This document shows, piece by piece, positions 7,664-16,436 of a stretch of 64,000 nucleotides of DNA. Made by a program: the position numbers and the translations under genes. This stretch comes from Luteococcus peritonei (lineage in GTDB: Bacteria; Actinomycetota; Actinomycetes; Propionibacteriales; Propionibacteriaceae), in contig NZ_BAAAIX010000028.1 in assembly GCF_039526385.1 (NCBI RefSeq), forward strand, positions 1-64,000, given 5' to 3'. The first letter of the stretch is position 1. Every line of letters begins with the position of its first letter. The notes under the pieces are model-generated. The model did no database searches and was not told the DNA's origin. It was given only the letters and a program-made list of their open reading frames with translations.

Positions 7664-9366
7664 TGCTGGTCGAGCTGCGGATCGCAGACCTGGGCGTGAT
7701 CGAGACCTCCACCATCGAGTTCGGCCCCGGCATGACCGCCGTCACCGGCGAGACCGGCGCCGGCAAGACCATGGTGGTGAGCTCGCTCGGGCTGCTGATG
7801 GGCCAGCGCGGCGACTCCGGTGTGGTGCGCCACGGCTCCGCGCGCGCCCTGGTGGAGGGCCGATTCGCGGGTGTCGAGCAGGTCTCCGACCGGGTCGATG
7901 CCGCCGGTGGCGTGGTGGAGGACGGCGAGCTGCTGCTGGCCCGCCAGGTCAGCGCCTCAGGACGTTCCCGCGCCTTCGTCGGCGGGGCCCAGAGCTCGAT
8001 CGGCAACCTGTCGGAACTGGCCGGCGAGCTGGCCACCATCCACGGCCAGTCGGAGCAGGTGCGTCTCGGTAGCCCGGAGCGCCAACGCGAGGTGCTGGAC
8101 CGCTTCTGCGGCGCCCAGCACGCCCGCGCCCTGCAGGCCTACCGCGAGGACCACGAGCGACGCGCCAGGATGCGCACCGAGCTCGACGAGCTGGTCACGC
8201 GCGCCCAGGAGAGGGCCCGGGAGCAGGATCTGCTCCACTTCGGCCTGGACGAGGTGGCCGCGGTGGACCCGCAACCGGGGGAGGACGAGGAGCTGGCCCA
8301 GGAGGCCGGCCGGCTGCAGGCCGTCGACGACCTGCGCCAGCTCGCCGAGACCGCCAGCACGGCGCTGAGCGGATCGGTCGACGGCTACGGCGACGCCCCC
8401 GGCGTCGTGGGGGCCTTCGGTGAGGCCCGCAAGGCGATGGAACAGGCCGAGGCGCTGGACCCCGCCGCCGCCCCGGTGGCCCAGCAGATGCGCGAGGCCG
8501 GTTTCCTGCTCAACGAGGCCGCCGCCCAGGTGGCCGGCTACCTGGCCGATCTGGAGGCCGACCCGGCCCGTCTGGAGGCGATCGCGGAGCGCCGCGCCGC
8601 CCTGGCCGGCCTGCTGCGCAAGTACGGCAGCAGCATCGACGAGGTGCTCGACTGGTCACGTCGCTCCGCCGCCCGGCTGGCCGAGCTCACCGGCTCCGAC
8701 GAGCGGATCGACCAGCTGCGCCAGGAGCTGCAGGCACTGGACGCCTCGCTGACCGAGCAGGCCGCCGCCATCACCAGCCGACGCACCGAGGGCGCCGAGC
8801 AGCTGGCCACCGCCGTCCAGGCGGAACTGGCCGCCCTGGCCATGCCGCACGCCCGGCTCGGCTTCGAGCTGCGACCGCTCGACGAACTCGGCCCCTGGGG
8901 CGCCGAACAGGTCAGCCTGGTCTTCGCCGCCAACCCCGGCTCGCCGCCGGCCCCGCTGGGCAAGGTGGCCTCGGGCGGTGAGCTCTCCCGGGTCCGGCTG
9001 GCGCTGGAGGTGGTGCTGGTGGACGCCGATGCTGGTGAGGCGCCCGGCGCCCACACCTGCGTCTTCGACGAGGTGGATGCCGGCGTCGGCGGTGCCGTGG
9101 CCGTGGAGATCGGCCGTCGGCTGGCCCGGCTGGCGACCCACTGCCAGGTGATCGTGGTCACCCACCTGGCGCAGGTGGCCGCCTTCGCCGATGCCCACCA
9201 CGTGGTCAGCAAGTCCACCAACGGCCAGGTCACCACCAGCGGCCTGCGTCGCGTCACCGGCCAGGAACGGCTCGAGGAGCTGGCCCGGATGATGGGCGGC
9301 ATCTCCTCCAGCGAGTCCTCGCTGGCCCATGCCCGCGAGCTGCTGGAGGCGGCCGGGCAGGCCTGA
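7663..9366 (+). CDS. recN: DNA repair protein RecN
   Basis: 567 residues, an SMC-like ATPase for recombinational repair of double-strand breaks. N-terminal Walker A GETGAGKT (29-36), a central coiled-coil rich in Glu, Arg and Ala, then the ABC signature ASGGELSRVRLALE and Walker B CVFDEVDAGVGG, followed by the H-loop VTHLAQVA. Typical length for the family. Start ATG overlaps the nadK stop by 1 nt. No LexA-type box was seen inside the nadK-recN junction, so expression probably follows nadK. Confidence 0.96.
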   Translation: MLVELRIADLGVIETSTIEFGPGMTAVTGETGAGKTMVVSSLGLLMGQRGDSGVVRHGSARALVEGRFAGVEQVSDRVDAAGGVVEDGELLLARQVSASGRSRAFVGGAQSSIGNLSELAGELATIHGQSEQVRLGSPERQREVLDRFCGAQHARALQAYREDHERRARMRTELDELVTRAQERAREQDLLHFGLDEVAAVDPQPGEDEELAQEAGRLQAVDDLRQLAETASTALSGSVDGYGDAPGVVGAFGEARKAMEQAEALDPAAAPVAQQMREAGFLLNEAAAQVAGYLADLEADPARLEAIAERRAALAGLLRKYGSSIDEVLDWSRRSAARLAELTGSDERIDQLRQELQALDASLTEQAAAITSRRTEGAEQLATAVQAELAALAMPHARLGFELRPLDELGPWGAEQVSLVFAANPGSPPAPLGKVASGGELSRVRLALEVVLVDADAGEAPGAHTCVFDEVDAGVGGAVAVEIGRRLARLATHCQVIVVTHLAQVAAFADAHHVVSKSTNGQVTTSGLRRVTGQERLEELARMMGGISSSESSLAHARELLEAAGQA

Positions 9367-9397
9367 GCCCCGAACCGCTCGGCCCTGTGGCAGGGCA

Positions 9398-9419
9398 GAC
9401 CGGCGAACCGCCGCCGGTC
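9398..9419. terminator. Possible hairpin between convergent recN and ligase
   Basis: 7-bp inverted repeat (9398-9404 with 9413-9419) in the only spacer between two convergent genes. No T tract, so support is positional. Confidence 0.4.
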
Positions 9420-9436
9420 AGCACCGGGGCCGTGGA

Positions 9437-10495
9437 TCACTCGGCCAGCACGTCGTCCAGGTCATAGGCGATGGGACGCTCCACCTGCTCCAGCAGGCAG
9501 CTGTCCGGCTCCCGGTCGAGTCGGAAGCGCAGCAGTGTCACGGCATGGCGGAAGCGGCGCCCCTCCAGCTGGTCGAAGGCCACCTCCACCACCACGCGCG
9601 GCTCCAGCGGGACGAAGTCCGCGTCGCCGGAGGCGCTGAACCGGGAGCGCGCGGTCTCGGCGTGCCGGATCGAACCGTCCTGCTCGCGCAGCACCAGCGG
9701 GGCCAGCTGGTCCACCAGGGCCAACCGCATCTCGTTGCTGAAGGCACCGATGCCGCCCACGTTGACCAGCTCGCCGGTCTCGTCCACCATCCCCAGCAGC
9801 AGCGAGCCGACACCCTGGCCGGACTTGTGCACCCGGTAGCCCAGCACGACGGCCTCCGCGGTGCGCTTGTGCTTCACCTTGAGCATGGCCCGCTTGTTCT
9901 GCTCGTAGGGGCCCAGGTTGCGCTTGGCGATGACGCCGTCCAACCCGGCCCCCTCGAAGCTCTCGAACCACTGGCGGGCCACCTGCTCGTCGCCGGTGCA
10001 GCGGGTGAGGTGGACGGCGGGCGAGTCGACGGTCTCGAAGAGCTGCTCCAGGGCGGCGCGACGTTCGCGGTAGCCGAGGGCGGTCAGGTCCTGCTCACCC
10101 AGCGCCAGCAGGTCGAAGCAGACCAGCTCGGCGGGGGTCTCGGCGCTGAGCCGGGCGATCCGGGAGGCGGCCGGGTGGATCCGCGCGCTGATCGACTCCC
10201 AGTCCAGCTTCTGCGCTCCCGGCTCACCGGCGCGCACCACCAGCTCGGCGTCGACGATGCAGCGCTCCGGGAAGTGCCGGCGCACCAGCTCGACCACCTC
10301 GGGGAAGTAGCGGGTCAGCGGCTTCCTGGAACGGCTCAGCAGCTCCACCTCCTCGCCGTCGCGGCAGACCAGGCAGCGGAAGCCGTCCCACTTGGGCTCG
10401 TAGCTCCAGCCACCCTCGGTGCTGTCGGCGGCGGGCACCTCGGCGACAGCCTTGGCCAGCATGGGGGAGATCGGCAGGGGCAGCGGCAGGTCCAT
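9437..10495 (-). CDS. ATP-dependent DNA ligase (LigC-like)
   Basis: 352 residues. The adenylation motif EPKWDGFRC places the catalytic Lys at 35; other nucleotidyltransferase motifs are LSRSRKPLTRYFPE, CIVDAELVV, GLDGVIAKR and MLKVKHKRTAEAVVLGYR. A C-terminal OB-fold follows. It lacks the polymerase and nuclease domains of LigD and the N-terminal domain of LigB, so it fits the LigC class, which joins nicks in DNA repair and supports a Ku-dependent or base-excision route. It stands alone here, convergent with recN and divergent from pyrG. CAGACT 6 nt upstream of the start suggests a leaderless message. Confidence 0.92.
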   Translation of the reverse strand: MDLPLPLPISPMLAKAVAEVPAADSTEGGWSYEPKWDGFRCLVCRDGEEVELLSRSRKPLTRYFPEVVELVRRHFPERCIVDAELVVRAGEPGAQKLDWESISARIHPAASRIARLSAETPAELVCFDLLALGEQDLTALGYRERRAALEQLFETVDSPAVHLTRCTGDEQVARQWFESFEGAGLDGVIAKRNLGPYEQNKRAMLKVKHKRTAEAVVLGYRVHKSGQGVGSLLLGMVDETGELVNVGGIGAFSNEMRLALVDQLAPLVLREQDGSIRHAETARSRFSASGDADFVPLEPRVVVEVAFDQLEGRRFRHAVTLLRFRLDREPDSCLLEQVERPIAYDLDDVLAE

Positions 10496-10501
10496 GCGCC
10501 C

Positions 10502-10507
10502 AGTCTG
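10502..10507 (-). promoter_or_regulatory. -10 box CAGACT (minus strand), leaderless ligase start
   Basis: On the minus strand CAGACT ends 6 nt before ATG 10495. Confidence 0.5.
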
Positions 10508-10570
10508 TCAGCAGCTCGCCACGACACCCGCGACTTTCGCCCCGATGCGAGGCCAGCCCGCTTTTGCGAG

Positions 10571-10576
10571 TAGGCT
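10571..10576 (+). promoter_or_regulatory. -10 box TAGGCT, leaderless start of pyrG
   Basis: TAGGCT ends 8 nt before GTG 10585. It supports GTG 10585 over the upstream frame. Confidence 0.6.
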
Positions 10577-10584
10577 GGAATCCC

Positions 10585-12285
10585 GTGGGAGACGCCAAGA
10601 GAAGCAAGCACGTATTCGTCACCGGAGGCGTCGCCTCCTCGCTCGGGAAGGGCCTGACGGCGTCCAGCCTCGGCAGCCTCCTGGTGGCGCGAGGACTGCG
10701 GGTCACGATGCAGAAGCTCGATCCCTACCTCAACGTGGATCCGGGCACCATGAACCCCTTCCAGCACGGTGAGGTCTTCGTCACCGAGGACGGCGCCGAG
10801 ACCGACCTGGACATCGGCCACTACGAGCGCTTCCTGGACCGCAACCTGTCCGCCGAGGCCAATGTCACCACCGGCAAGGTCTACTCCTCGGTGATCGCCA
10901 AGGAGCGCCGTGGCGACTACCTGGGCGACACGGTGCAGGTGATCCCGCACATCACCAACGAGATCAAGGACGAGATGCTCTCCATGGAGAGCCCCGAGAT
11001 CGACGTGGTGATCCACGAGATCGGCGGCACCGTCGGTGACATCGAGTCCCAGCCCTTCCTGGAGGCCGCGCGCCAGGTGCGCCACGAGATCGGCCGCGAG
11101 AACGTCTTCTTCCTGCACGTCTCCCTGGTGCCCTACATCGGGCCCTCCGGCGAGATGAAGACCAAGCCCACCCAGCACTCGGTGGCCGCGCTGCGCCAGG
11201 TGGGCATCCAGCCCGATGCCATCGTCTGCCGCGCCGGGCGCCCGCTCAGCGAGGGCATCAAGTCCAAGATCGCGCTGATGTGCGACGTGGACGAGGAGGC
11301 CGTGGTGGCCTGCATCGACGCGCCGAGCATCTACGAGATCCCGCGCGTGCTGCACTCCGAGGGCCTGGACGCCTATGTGGTGCGCCGGCTCAACCTGAGC
11401 TTCCGCGACGTCGACTGGACCCGCTGGAACGACCTGCTGGACCGGGTGCACAACCCCGTCGAGGAGGTCACCGTCGCCCTGGTGGGCAAGTACATCGACC
11501 TGCCCGACGCCTACCTGAGCGTCAGCGAGGCGCTGCGCGCCGGCGGCTTCGCCAACCGCGCCAAGGTCAACATCAAGTGGGTGGCCTCGGACACCTGCGA
11601 GAGCCCGGAGGGTGCCGAGGAGCAGCTCGGCGACGTGGACGCGATCTGCGTGCCCGGCGGCTTCGGCATCCGTGGCGTCGAGGGCAAGCTCGGCGCGGTG
11701 CGCTATGCCCGCGAGCGCCAGGTGCCGATCCTGGGCCTGTGCCTGGGCATGCAGTGCATGGTGATCGAGGTGGCCCGAGACCTGGCCGGCATCACCGACG
11801 CCGCCTCCAGCGAGTTCGACCCGGACAGCGCCAACCCGGTGATCGCCACCATGGAGGAGCAGAAGGCGATCGTCTCCGGCGGGGGAGACCTGGGCGGCTC
11901 GATGCGGCTCGGCTCCTACCCGGCCGAGCTGAAGCGCGGCAGCGTGGTGCAGCGCCTCTACGGCAAGAACCGGGTCGAGGAGCGCCACCGTCACCGCTAC
12001 GAGGTGAACAATGCCTACCGCGAGCAGCTCGAGAAGGCCGGGCTGGTCTTCTCCGGCCTGTCGCCCGATGCCGCGCTGGTGGAGTTCATCGAGCTGCCCG
12101 CCGACGTCCACCCCTACTTCGTGGCCACCCAGGCGCATCCCGAGCTGAAGAGCCGCCCCACCCGCCCGCACCCCCTGTTCAAGGGCCTGGTGAAGGCCGC
12201 CGTGGAGCGCAAGGTGGCCGCCCGGCTGCCCGTCGACACCCCTGCGCCCAGCACCGAGGCCGACCAGACCGACACGGAGGCCTGA
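10585..12285 (+). CDS. pyrG: CTP synthase
   Basis: 566 residues. Amidates UTP to CTP with glutamine and ATP. The N-terminal synthetase domain opens with KHVFVTGGVASSLGKGL, the characteristic P-loop-like start; the C-terminal class I glutamine amidotransferase domain contains GLCLGMQCM with the nucleophile Cys, and HPE near the end completing the triad. Start GTG 10585 gives the canonical N-terminus. A short acidic/Thr-rich tail follows the amidotransferase domain. Followed after 1 nt by the NUDIX gene, then xerD: the Rv1699-1701 order. Confidence 0.97.
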   Translation: MGDAKRSKHVFVTGGVASSLGKGLTASSLGSLLVARGLRVTMQKLDPYLNVDPGTMNPFQHGEVFVTEDGAETDLDIGHYERFLDRNLSAEANVTTGKVYSSVIAKERRGDYLGDTVQVIPHITNEIKDEMLSMESPEIDVVIHEIGGTVGDIESQPFLEAARQVRHEIGRENVFFLHVSLVPYIGPSGEMKTKPTQHSVAALRQVGIQPDAIVCRAGRPLSEGIKSKIALMCDVDEEAVVACIDAPSIYEIPRVLHSEGLDAYVVRRLNLSFRDVDWTRWNDLLDRVHNPVEEVTVALVGKYIDLPDAYLSVSEALRAGGFANRAKVNIKWVASDTCESPEGAEEQLGDVDAICVPGGFGIRGVEGKLGAVRYARERQVPILGLCLGMQCMVIEVARDLAGITDAASSEFDPDSANPVIATMEEQKAIVSGGGDLGGSMRLGSYPAELKRGSVVQRLYGKNRVEERHRHRYEVNNAYREQLEKAGLVFSGLSPDAALVEFIELPADVHPYFVATQAHPELKSRPTRPHPLFKGLVKAAVERKVAARLPVDTPAPSTEADQTDTEA

Positions 12286-12286
12286 G

Positions 12287-12982
12287 ATGACGACCCCGGT
12301 CGACATCCCGGAGACCTGGCAGATCACCGACCACCGCGTCCTGGGGACCGGCCGGGTGTGCAGCTTCGTCGAGGACCAGGTGCAGCCGCCCAGCGGCGAG
12401 CCCTTCCGGCGCCAGTTCATGACCCACCCCGGTGCGGTCGCGGTGATCGCGCTGGACCAGGACGACCGGGTGGCCGTGGTGCACCAGTACCGCCATCCCG
12501 TGGGCATGCGCCTGGTGGAGCCGCCCGCCGGCCTGCTGGACGCCGAGGGCGAGGACTTCCTGGCCGCCGCCCGGCGCGAGCTGGCGGAGGAGGCCCTGCT
12601 GCAGGCCTCCAACTGGCGCGTGCTGGTGGACATCTTCTCCACACCCGGCGGCTGCGACGAGTCGATCCGGGTCTACTTGGCCCGTGGCCTGTCCGAGGCG
12701 CCGCGTCCCGAGGGCTTCGTCGTCGAGGACGAGGAGGCCCACATGGAGACCAGCTGGGTGCCGCTCGACGAGCTGGTGGCGTCGATCATGGCGGGCACCA
12801 TGCAGTCTCCCTCGCTGGTCAGCGGCGTGCTGGCGCTGCAGACCGCCCGTCTCTCCGGTGCCCTGGACCAGCTGCGCCCGGCCGACGCACCGTGGCCGGC
12901 CCGCGAGGTCTGGGCCGCGCGCAATGCCCAGCGCGAGCAGCTGGCGCACGCCGACGAGCGGGACGAGACGGACCGGGCGTGA
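12287..12982 (+). CDS. NUDIX hydrolase, probable ADP-ribose pyrophosphatase
   Basis: 231 residues. A Nudix box runs GLLDAEGEDF through REL-EEA (about 83-105), with the Glu residues that bind Mg. The preceding VHQYRHPVGMRLVEPPAG and following TPGGCDESIRVYLA are typical of ADP-ribose pyrophosphatases (Rv1700 group), which cleave ADP-ribose to AMP and ribose-5-phosphate. The C-terminal 35 residues are charged and helical. It lies between pyrG and xerD with 1-nt and overlapping junctions, so it is part of that operon. Confidence 0.9.
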   Translation: MTTPVDIPETWQITDHRVLGTGRVCSFVEDQVQPPSGEPFRRQFMTHPGAVAVIALDQDDRVAVVHQYRHPVGMRLVEPPAGLLDAEGEDFLAAARRELAEEALLQASNWRVLVDIFSTPGGCDESIRVYLARGLSEAPRPEGFVVEDEEAHMETSWVPLDELVASIMAGTMQSPSLVSGVLALQTARLSGALDQLRPADAPWPAREVWAARNAQREQLAHADERDETDRA

Positions 12983-13920
12983 GCGAGTGGGGCGCGCTGC
13001 GACGCCTCGCGCCCGCCTGGCTGGACCATCTGGCGGTGGAGCGTGGCCTGTCGGCCAACACCCTGGCCGCCTACCGGCGTGACCTGGTGCGCTACGACGC
13101 CTACCTGGCCGAGCGGGGCGTGGCCGAGGCCACGCAGGTGGCCCCGGCCGACGTCGCCGATTTCCAACGCTGGCTCACCACCGGAGACGAGGACCGCCCG
13201 CCGCAGGCCCCGGCCTCGGTGGCCCGCACCCTGGTGGCGGTGCGCAACCTGCACCGCTTCGCCGTCTCCGACGGCCTGGCCACCACCGATCCCACCACCG
13301 AGGCCAGCGTCCCGCGGCTGGGCAAGCGACTGCCCAAGGCGCTGGCCCTGGACCAGGTGCAGGCCCTGCTGGACGCCCCCGACGTGGAGACCACCGAGGG
13401 ACTGCGCGACCGCGCCCTGCTGGAGCTGCTCTACGGCACGGGCGCCCGGATCAGCGAGGTCTGCGACCTGGACGTCGACGAGCTGAGCCGCACCCTCTCC
13501 GATCCCGGCAACGGGCTGCGGTTGCTCGGCAAGGGCAACAAGCAGCGCGTCGTGCCGCTGGGCAGCTACGCCCGCGAGGCCGTCGACGCCTGGCTGGTGC
13601 GTGGCCGCCCGGCCTGGCAGGCGAAGGCCAGCACCCCGGGGCCCGCGCTGCTGCTCAACTCGCTGGGGCGCCGGCTGTCGCGGCAGAGCGCCTGGGCAGT
13701 GCTGCGCAAGCACGCCGAGGCCGCCCACATCACCACCGAGGTCTCGCCGCACACCCTGCGCCACTCCTTCGCCACCCACCTGCTCGACGGCGGCGCCGAC
13801 GTCCGGGTGGTGCAGGAGCTGCTGGGCCACTCCTCGGTGACCACCACCCAGATCTACACCCAGGTCACCGTCGAGCACCTGCGCGAGGTCTACCTGACCG
13901 CCCACCCCCGGGCCCGCTGA
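12979..13920 (+). CDS. xerD: Tyrosine recombinase XerD
   Basis: 313 residues, resolves chromosome dimers at dif with XerC. N-terminal SAM-like core-binding domain (about 12-100), C-terminal catalytic domain with Arg157 (GARISE), Lys188 region (GKGNKQR), His258 and Arg261 (HTLRHSFATH), His284 (LGH) and nucleophile Tyr293 (IYTQV). All six catalytic residues are visible. The GTG start overlaps the NUDIX stop (GTGA). Position before parA/scpAB supports XerD rather than a phage integrase. Confidence 0.95.
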   Translation: MSEWGALRRLAPAWLDHLAVERGLSANTLAAYRRDLVRYDAYLAERGVAEATQVAPADVADFQRWLTTGDEDRPPQAPASVARTLVAVRNLHRFAVSDGLATTDPTTEASVPRLGKRLPKALALDQVQALLDAPDVETTEGLRDRALLELLYGTGARISEVCDLDVDELSRTLSDPGNGLRLLGKGNKQRVVPLGSYAREAVDAWLVRGRPAWQAKASTPGPALLLNSLGRRLSRQSAWAVLRKHAEAAHITTEVSPHTLRHSFATHLLDGGADVRVVQELLGHSSVTTTQIYTQVTVEHLREVYLTAHPRAR

Positions 13921-13983
13921 ACCGGTGATGCCCCCGGTGCGGATCGACGGCCCGCCACGGCCCGCAGCGTGTCGACAAAGCAC

Positions 13984-13989
13984 TAGTCT
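13984..13989 (+). promoter_or_regulatory. -10 box TAGTCT upstream of parA
   Basis: TAGTCT about 58 nt before GTG 14048 predicts a start near 13997 and a roughly 50-nt leader with a GAGAGG ribosome-binding site. Confidence 0.5.
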
Positions 13990-14047
13990 TGCCCCGAGGG
14001 CGGCCGCCAGCGACCGCAGCCAGCACAGCCAAACCGAGAGGCAGATC

Positions 14048-14998
14048 GTGGACTCCACCGACACCACCCAGTCCCGCAGCAATGACGGCGCGCTCTTCGA
14101 GGTGCCGGGCGGCGGCCTGGGTCGCAAGGTCAACGACGTGCAGACCGCGGCGGGCGAGGAGGACCCCACCGGCCGCACCATGCCCGATCTGCCCGAGCCC
14201 ACCCCGCCGGCCCCCGGCCGCAAGCGCGCCACCGTGATCAGCATGTGCAACCAGAAGGGTGGCGTGGGCAAGACCACCACCACCATCAACCTGGGCGCCG
14301 CGCTGGTGGAGACCGGCCGTCGCGTCCTGCTGGTGGACTTCGACCCGCAGGGCTCGCTCTCGGTGGGCCTGGGCGTCAACCCGCACACCCTCGAGGTGAG
14401 CATCTACAACCTGCTGCTCAGCAAGGACTACGAGCCCTCCGAGGTGATCGCGCCCACCACCGTCGATGGCCTGGACATTCTGCCCTCCAACATCGACCTC
14501 TCGGCCGCCGAGATCCAGCTGGTCAGCGAGGTGGGCCGGGAGCAGACCCTGGACCGCGTGCTGCGCAAGGTCCGTGGTGACTACGACGTCATCCTGATCG
14601 ACTGCGCCCCCTCGCTGGGCCTGCTGACCATCAATGCGCTCACCGCCAGCGACTACGTGCTGATGCCGCTGGAGTGCGAGTTCTTCGCGCTGCGTGGCAT
14701 CGCCCTGCTCACCGACACCATCACCAAGGTCACCGACCGGCTCAACCCCGACCTCAAGGTGCTCGGCATCCTGGGCACCATGTTCGACGGCCGCACCCTG
14801 CACTCCCGCGAGGTGCTGGAGCGGGTGGTCGACGCCTTCGGCGAGTCGGTCTTCCACACCGTCATCCGTCGCACCGTCAAGTTCCCCGAGACCACCGTCG
14901 CGGGTGAGCCGATCACCACCTATGCCTCCAGCTCGCCGGGCGCCCAGGCCTACCGCCAGCTCGCCAAGGAGGTCCTGGCGCGATGCCACGACGAGTGA
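14048..14998 (+). CDS. ParA-family ATPase of the scpAB cluster
   Basis: 316 residues. A deviant Walker A motif KGGVGKTT (about 70-77) follows a 60-residue, Pro-rich disordered N-terminus; VDFDPQGSLS and LIDCAPSLGLLT give the A' and B motifs. This is the Rv1708-type ParA that sits beside scpAB and is distinct from the oriC-proximal parAB pair. Start GTG 14048 has a GAGAGG ribosome-binding site 8 nt upstream. No ParB follows; instead a small RHH-like protein overlaps its 3' end by 16 nt. Likely role: positioning or segregation of cargo on the nucleoid (inference). Confidence 0.9.
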   Translation: MDSTDTTQSRSNDGALFEVPGGGLGRKVNDVQTAAGEEDPTGRTMPDLPEPTPPAPGRKRATVISMCNQKGGVGKTTTTINLGAALVETGRRVLLVDFDPQGSLSVGLGVNPHTLEVSIYNLLLSKDYEPSEVIAPTTVDGLDILPSNIDLSAAEIQLVSEVGREQTLDRVLRKVRGDYDVILIDCAPSLGLLTINALTASDYVLMPLECEFFALRGIALLTDTITKVTDRLNPDLKVLGILGTMFDGRTLHSREVLERVVDAFGESVFHTVIRRTVKFPETTVAGEPITTYASSSPGAQAYRQLAKEVLARCHDE

Positions 14999-15492
14999 GC
15001 CTGCCGGGCGCCAACGAGCTCTTCCGGCCCACCGACGAGGACCACCACGCCGCAGCCGTGGACCCCGCACCCGCGGCCACGCCGCCGGCGCGCAAGCCGG
15101 CCCGTCGCCGCAAGGCCGTCGTGCCGCCCTTCGAGGAGGCCGTCTCCCCGGAGACCCGACGCCAGGTGCCGCGCAAGAAGGCCGCCTCCGCAGCCTCCGC
15201 GACACCGGCACCGACCACGCCCGCGCCTGCTGCCCCGGCTCGGGGTGCACGGGGTGCGGCGGCCGAGGAGGAACCCTCGGCCACCGGCCGGGTGCGCCAC
15301 GACGAGAAGATCACCGTCTACGTCAGCAGCGAGGAGCTGCTGGGCCTGGAGCAGGCTCGGCTGCAACTGCGCGCCCAGCACGGCCTGCGCGCCGACCGGG
15401 GCAGGATCGTGCGGGCCGCCGTCGCCATCGCCCTGGCCGAGCTGGCCGAGCACGGCGCCGACAGCGAGCTCGTGCGCCGGCTGGAAGGCTGA
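14983..15492 (+). CDS. Predicted ribbon-helix-helix DNA-binding protein, ParA partner candidate
   Basis: 169 residues. The first about 100 are disordered and rich in Ala, Pro, Lys and Arg; the last about 65 (EKITVYVSSEELLGLEQARL, then GRIVRAAVAIALAELAEHG) have the short strand plus two-helix pattern of a CopG/Arc-type ribbon-helix-helix fold. The gene overlaps parA by 16 nt and is 2 nt from scpA, so it is translated with them. Small basic RHH proteins act as centromere-binding partners of ParA on plasmids (ParG, for example). That role on this chromosome is inference; I do not know a named homologue. Confidence 0.75.
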   Translation: MPRRVSLPGANELFRPTDEDHHAAAVDPAPAATPPARKPARRRKAVVPPFEEAVSPETRRQVPRKKAASAASATPAPTTPAPAAPARGARGAAAEEEPSATGRVRHDEKITVYVSSEELLGLEQARLQLRAQHGLRADRGRIVRAAVAIALAELAEHGADSELVRRLEG

Positions 15493-15494
15493 GC

Positions 15495-16436
15495 GTGGCC
15501 GCGCCCGCCGACCAGCTCACCGTCGAGTCCGACGGCGCCCACAAGGGCTTCCAGGTGGTGCTGGACAACTTCGAGGGCCCCTTCGACCTGCTGCTGCAGC
15601 TGATCAGCCGCCACAAGCTGGACGTCACCGAGATCGCGCTGAGCAAGGTCACCGACGAGTTCATCGCCCACGTCAAGGCCGGCGGCGCGGTCTGGGACCT
15701 GGAGCAGACCAGCTCCTTCCTGGTGGTGGCCGCCACCCTGCTGGACCTCAAGGCCGCCCGGCTGCTGCCCCAGGGCGAGGTGGAGGACCCCGAGGACCTC
15801 GCGCTGCTGGAGGCCCGGGACCTGCTCTTCGCCCGGCTGCTGCAGTACCGCGCCTTCAAGATCGTGAGCGGTGAGTTCGCCGCGCGCCTGGAGGCCGAGA
15901 CGCTGCGTTTCGCCCGGCCCGGCGGCCTGGAGCCGCGCTTCGCCGGCCTGCTGCCGGAGGTCACCATCCCGGCCGGCCCGGAACGGCTGGCCCAGCTCGC
16001 CGCCCGCGCGCTGACCCCCTCCCGGCCGCCCGAGGTGAGCCTGGAGCACCTGCACGGCTCCACGGTGAGCGTCCAGGAGCAGGCCGGCCTCATCGTCGAC
16101 CGGCTGCAGCGCACCGGCACCATCACCTTCCGCGCCCTCACCGGCGATGCCGACAAGCTGACCACGGTGGCGCGCTTCCTGGCCCTGCTGGAGCTCTTCC
16201 GCAACCGGGCCGTCAGCTTCGAGCAGCTCACCCCGCTGGGCGAGCTCACCATCCGCTGGACCGGCGACGAGGACACCGAGGTCACCATCTCCGACGAGTT
16301 CGACGGGGGAGAGGGCGACCGGTCCGAGGAGCAGCAGACGGGCGAGCAGCAGACGGGTGAGCAGCAGACCGGCGGGGAACCGCCGGACGAGGAACCGGCA
16401 CCGGCCACCGACGACGAGACGAGCGAGGACGCATGA
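15495..16436 (+). CDS. scpA: Segregation and condensation protein A
   Basis: 313 residues, the kleisin of the SMC-ScpAB complex that compacts and segregates chromosomes. The N-terminal signature FEGPFDLLLQLISRHKLDVT binds the SMC neck; the C-terminal winged-helix segment (about 200-260) binds the other SMC head. A charged tail contains three tandem GEQQT-type pentapeptides and is not part of the family fold. GTG 15495 lies 2 nt after the previous stop; the end overlaps scpB by 4 nt. Confidence 0.95.
   Translation: MAAPADQLTVESDGAHKGFQVVLDNFEGPFDLLLQLISRHKLDVTEIALSKVTDEFIAHVKAGGAVWDLEQTSSFLVVAATLLDLKAARLLPQGEVEDPEDLALLEARDLLFARLLQYRAFKIVSGEFAARLEAETLRFARPGGLEPRFAGLLPEVTIPAGPERLAQLAARALTPSRPPEVSLEHLHGSTVSVQEQAGLIVDRLQRTGTITFRALTGDADKLTTVARFLALLELFRNRAVSFEQLTPLGELTIRWTGDEDTEVTISDEFDGGEGDRSEEQQTGEQQTGEQQTGGEPPDEEPAPATDDETSEDA
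16329..16373 (+). repeat. Three tandem 15-bp copies in the scpA tail
   Basis: Three consecutive 15-bp units encode EQQTG repeats in the disordered C-terminus of ScpA. Probably a slippage product with little functional constraint. Confidence 0.85.

Noticed and set aside
10336..12642. 768-residue minus-strand frame over pyrG
   Set aside because: Mirror of the pyrG/NUDIX coding frame; low-complexity His/Gly/Leu product.
12979..13920. Phage integrase as identity of the xerD gene
   Set aside because: Length, catalytic residues and placement between NUDIX and parA/scpAB match chromosomal XerD; no att sites or phage genes nearby.
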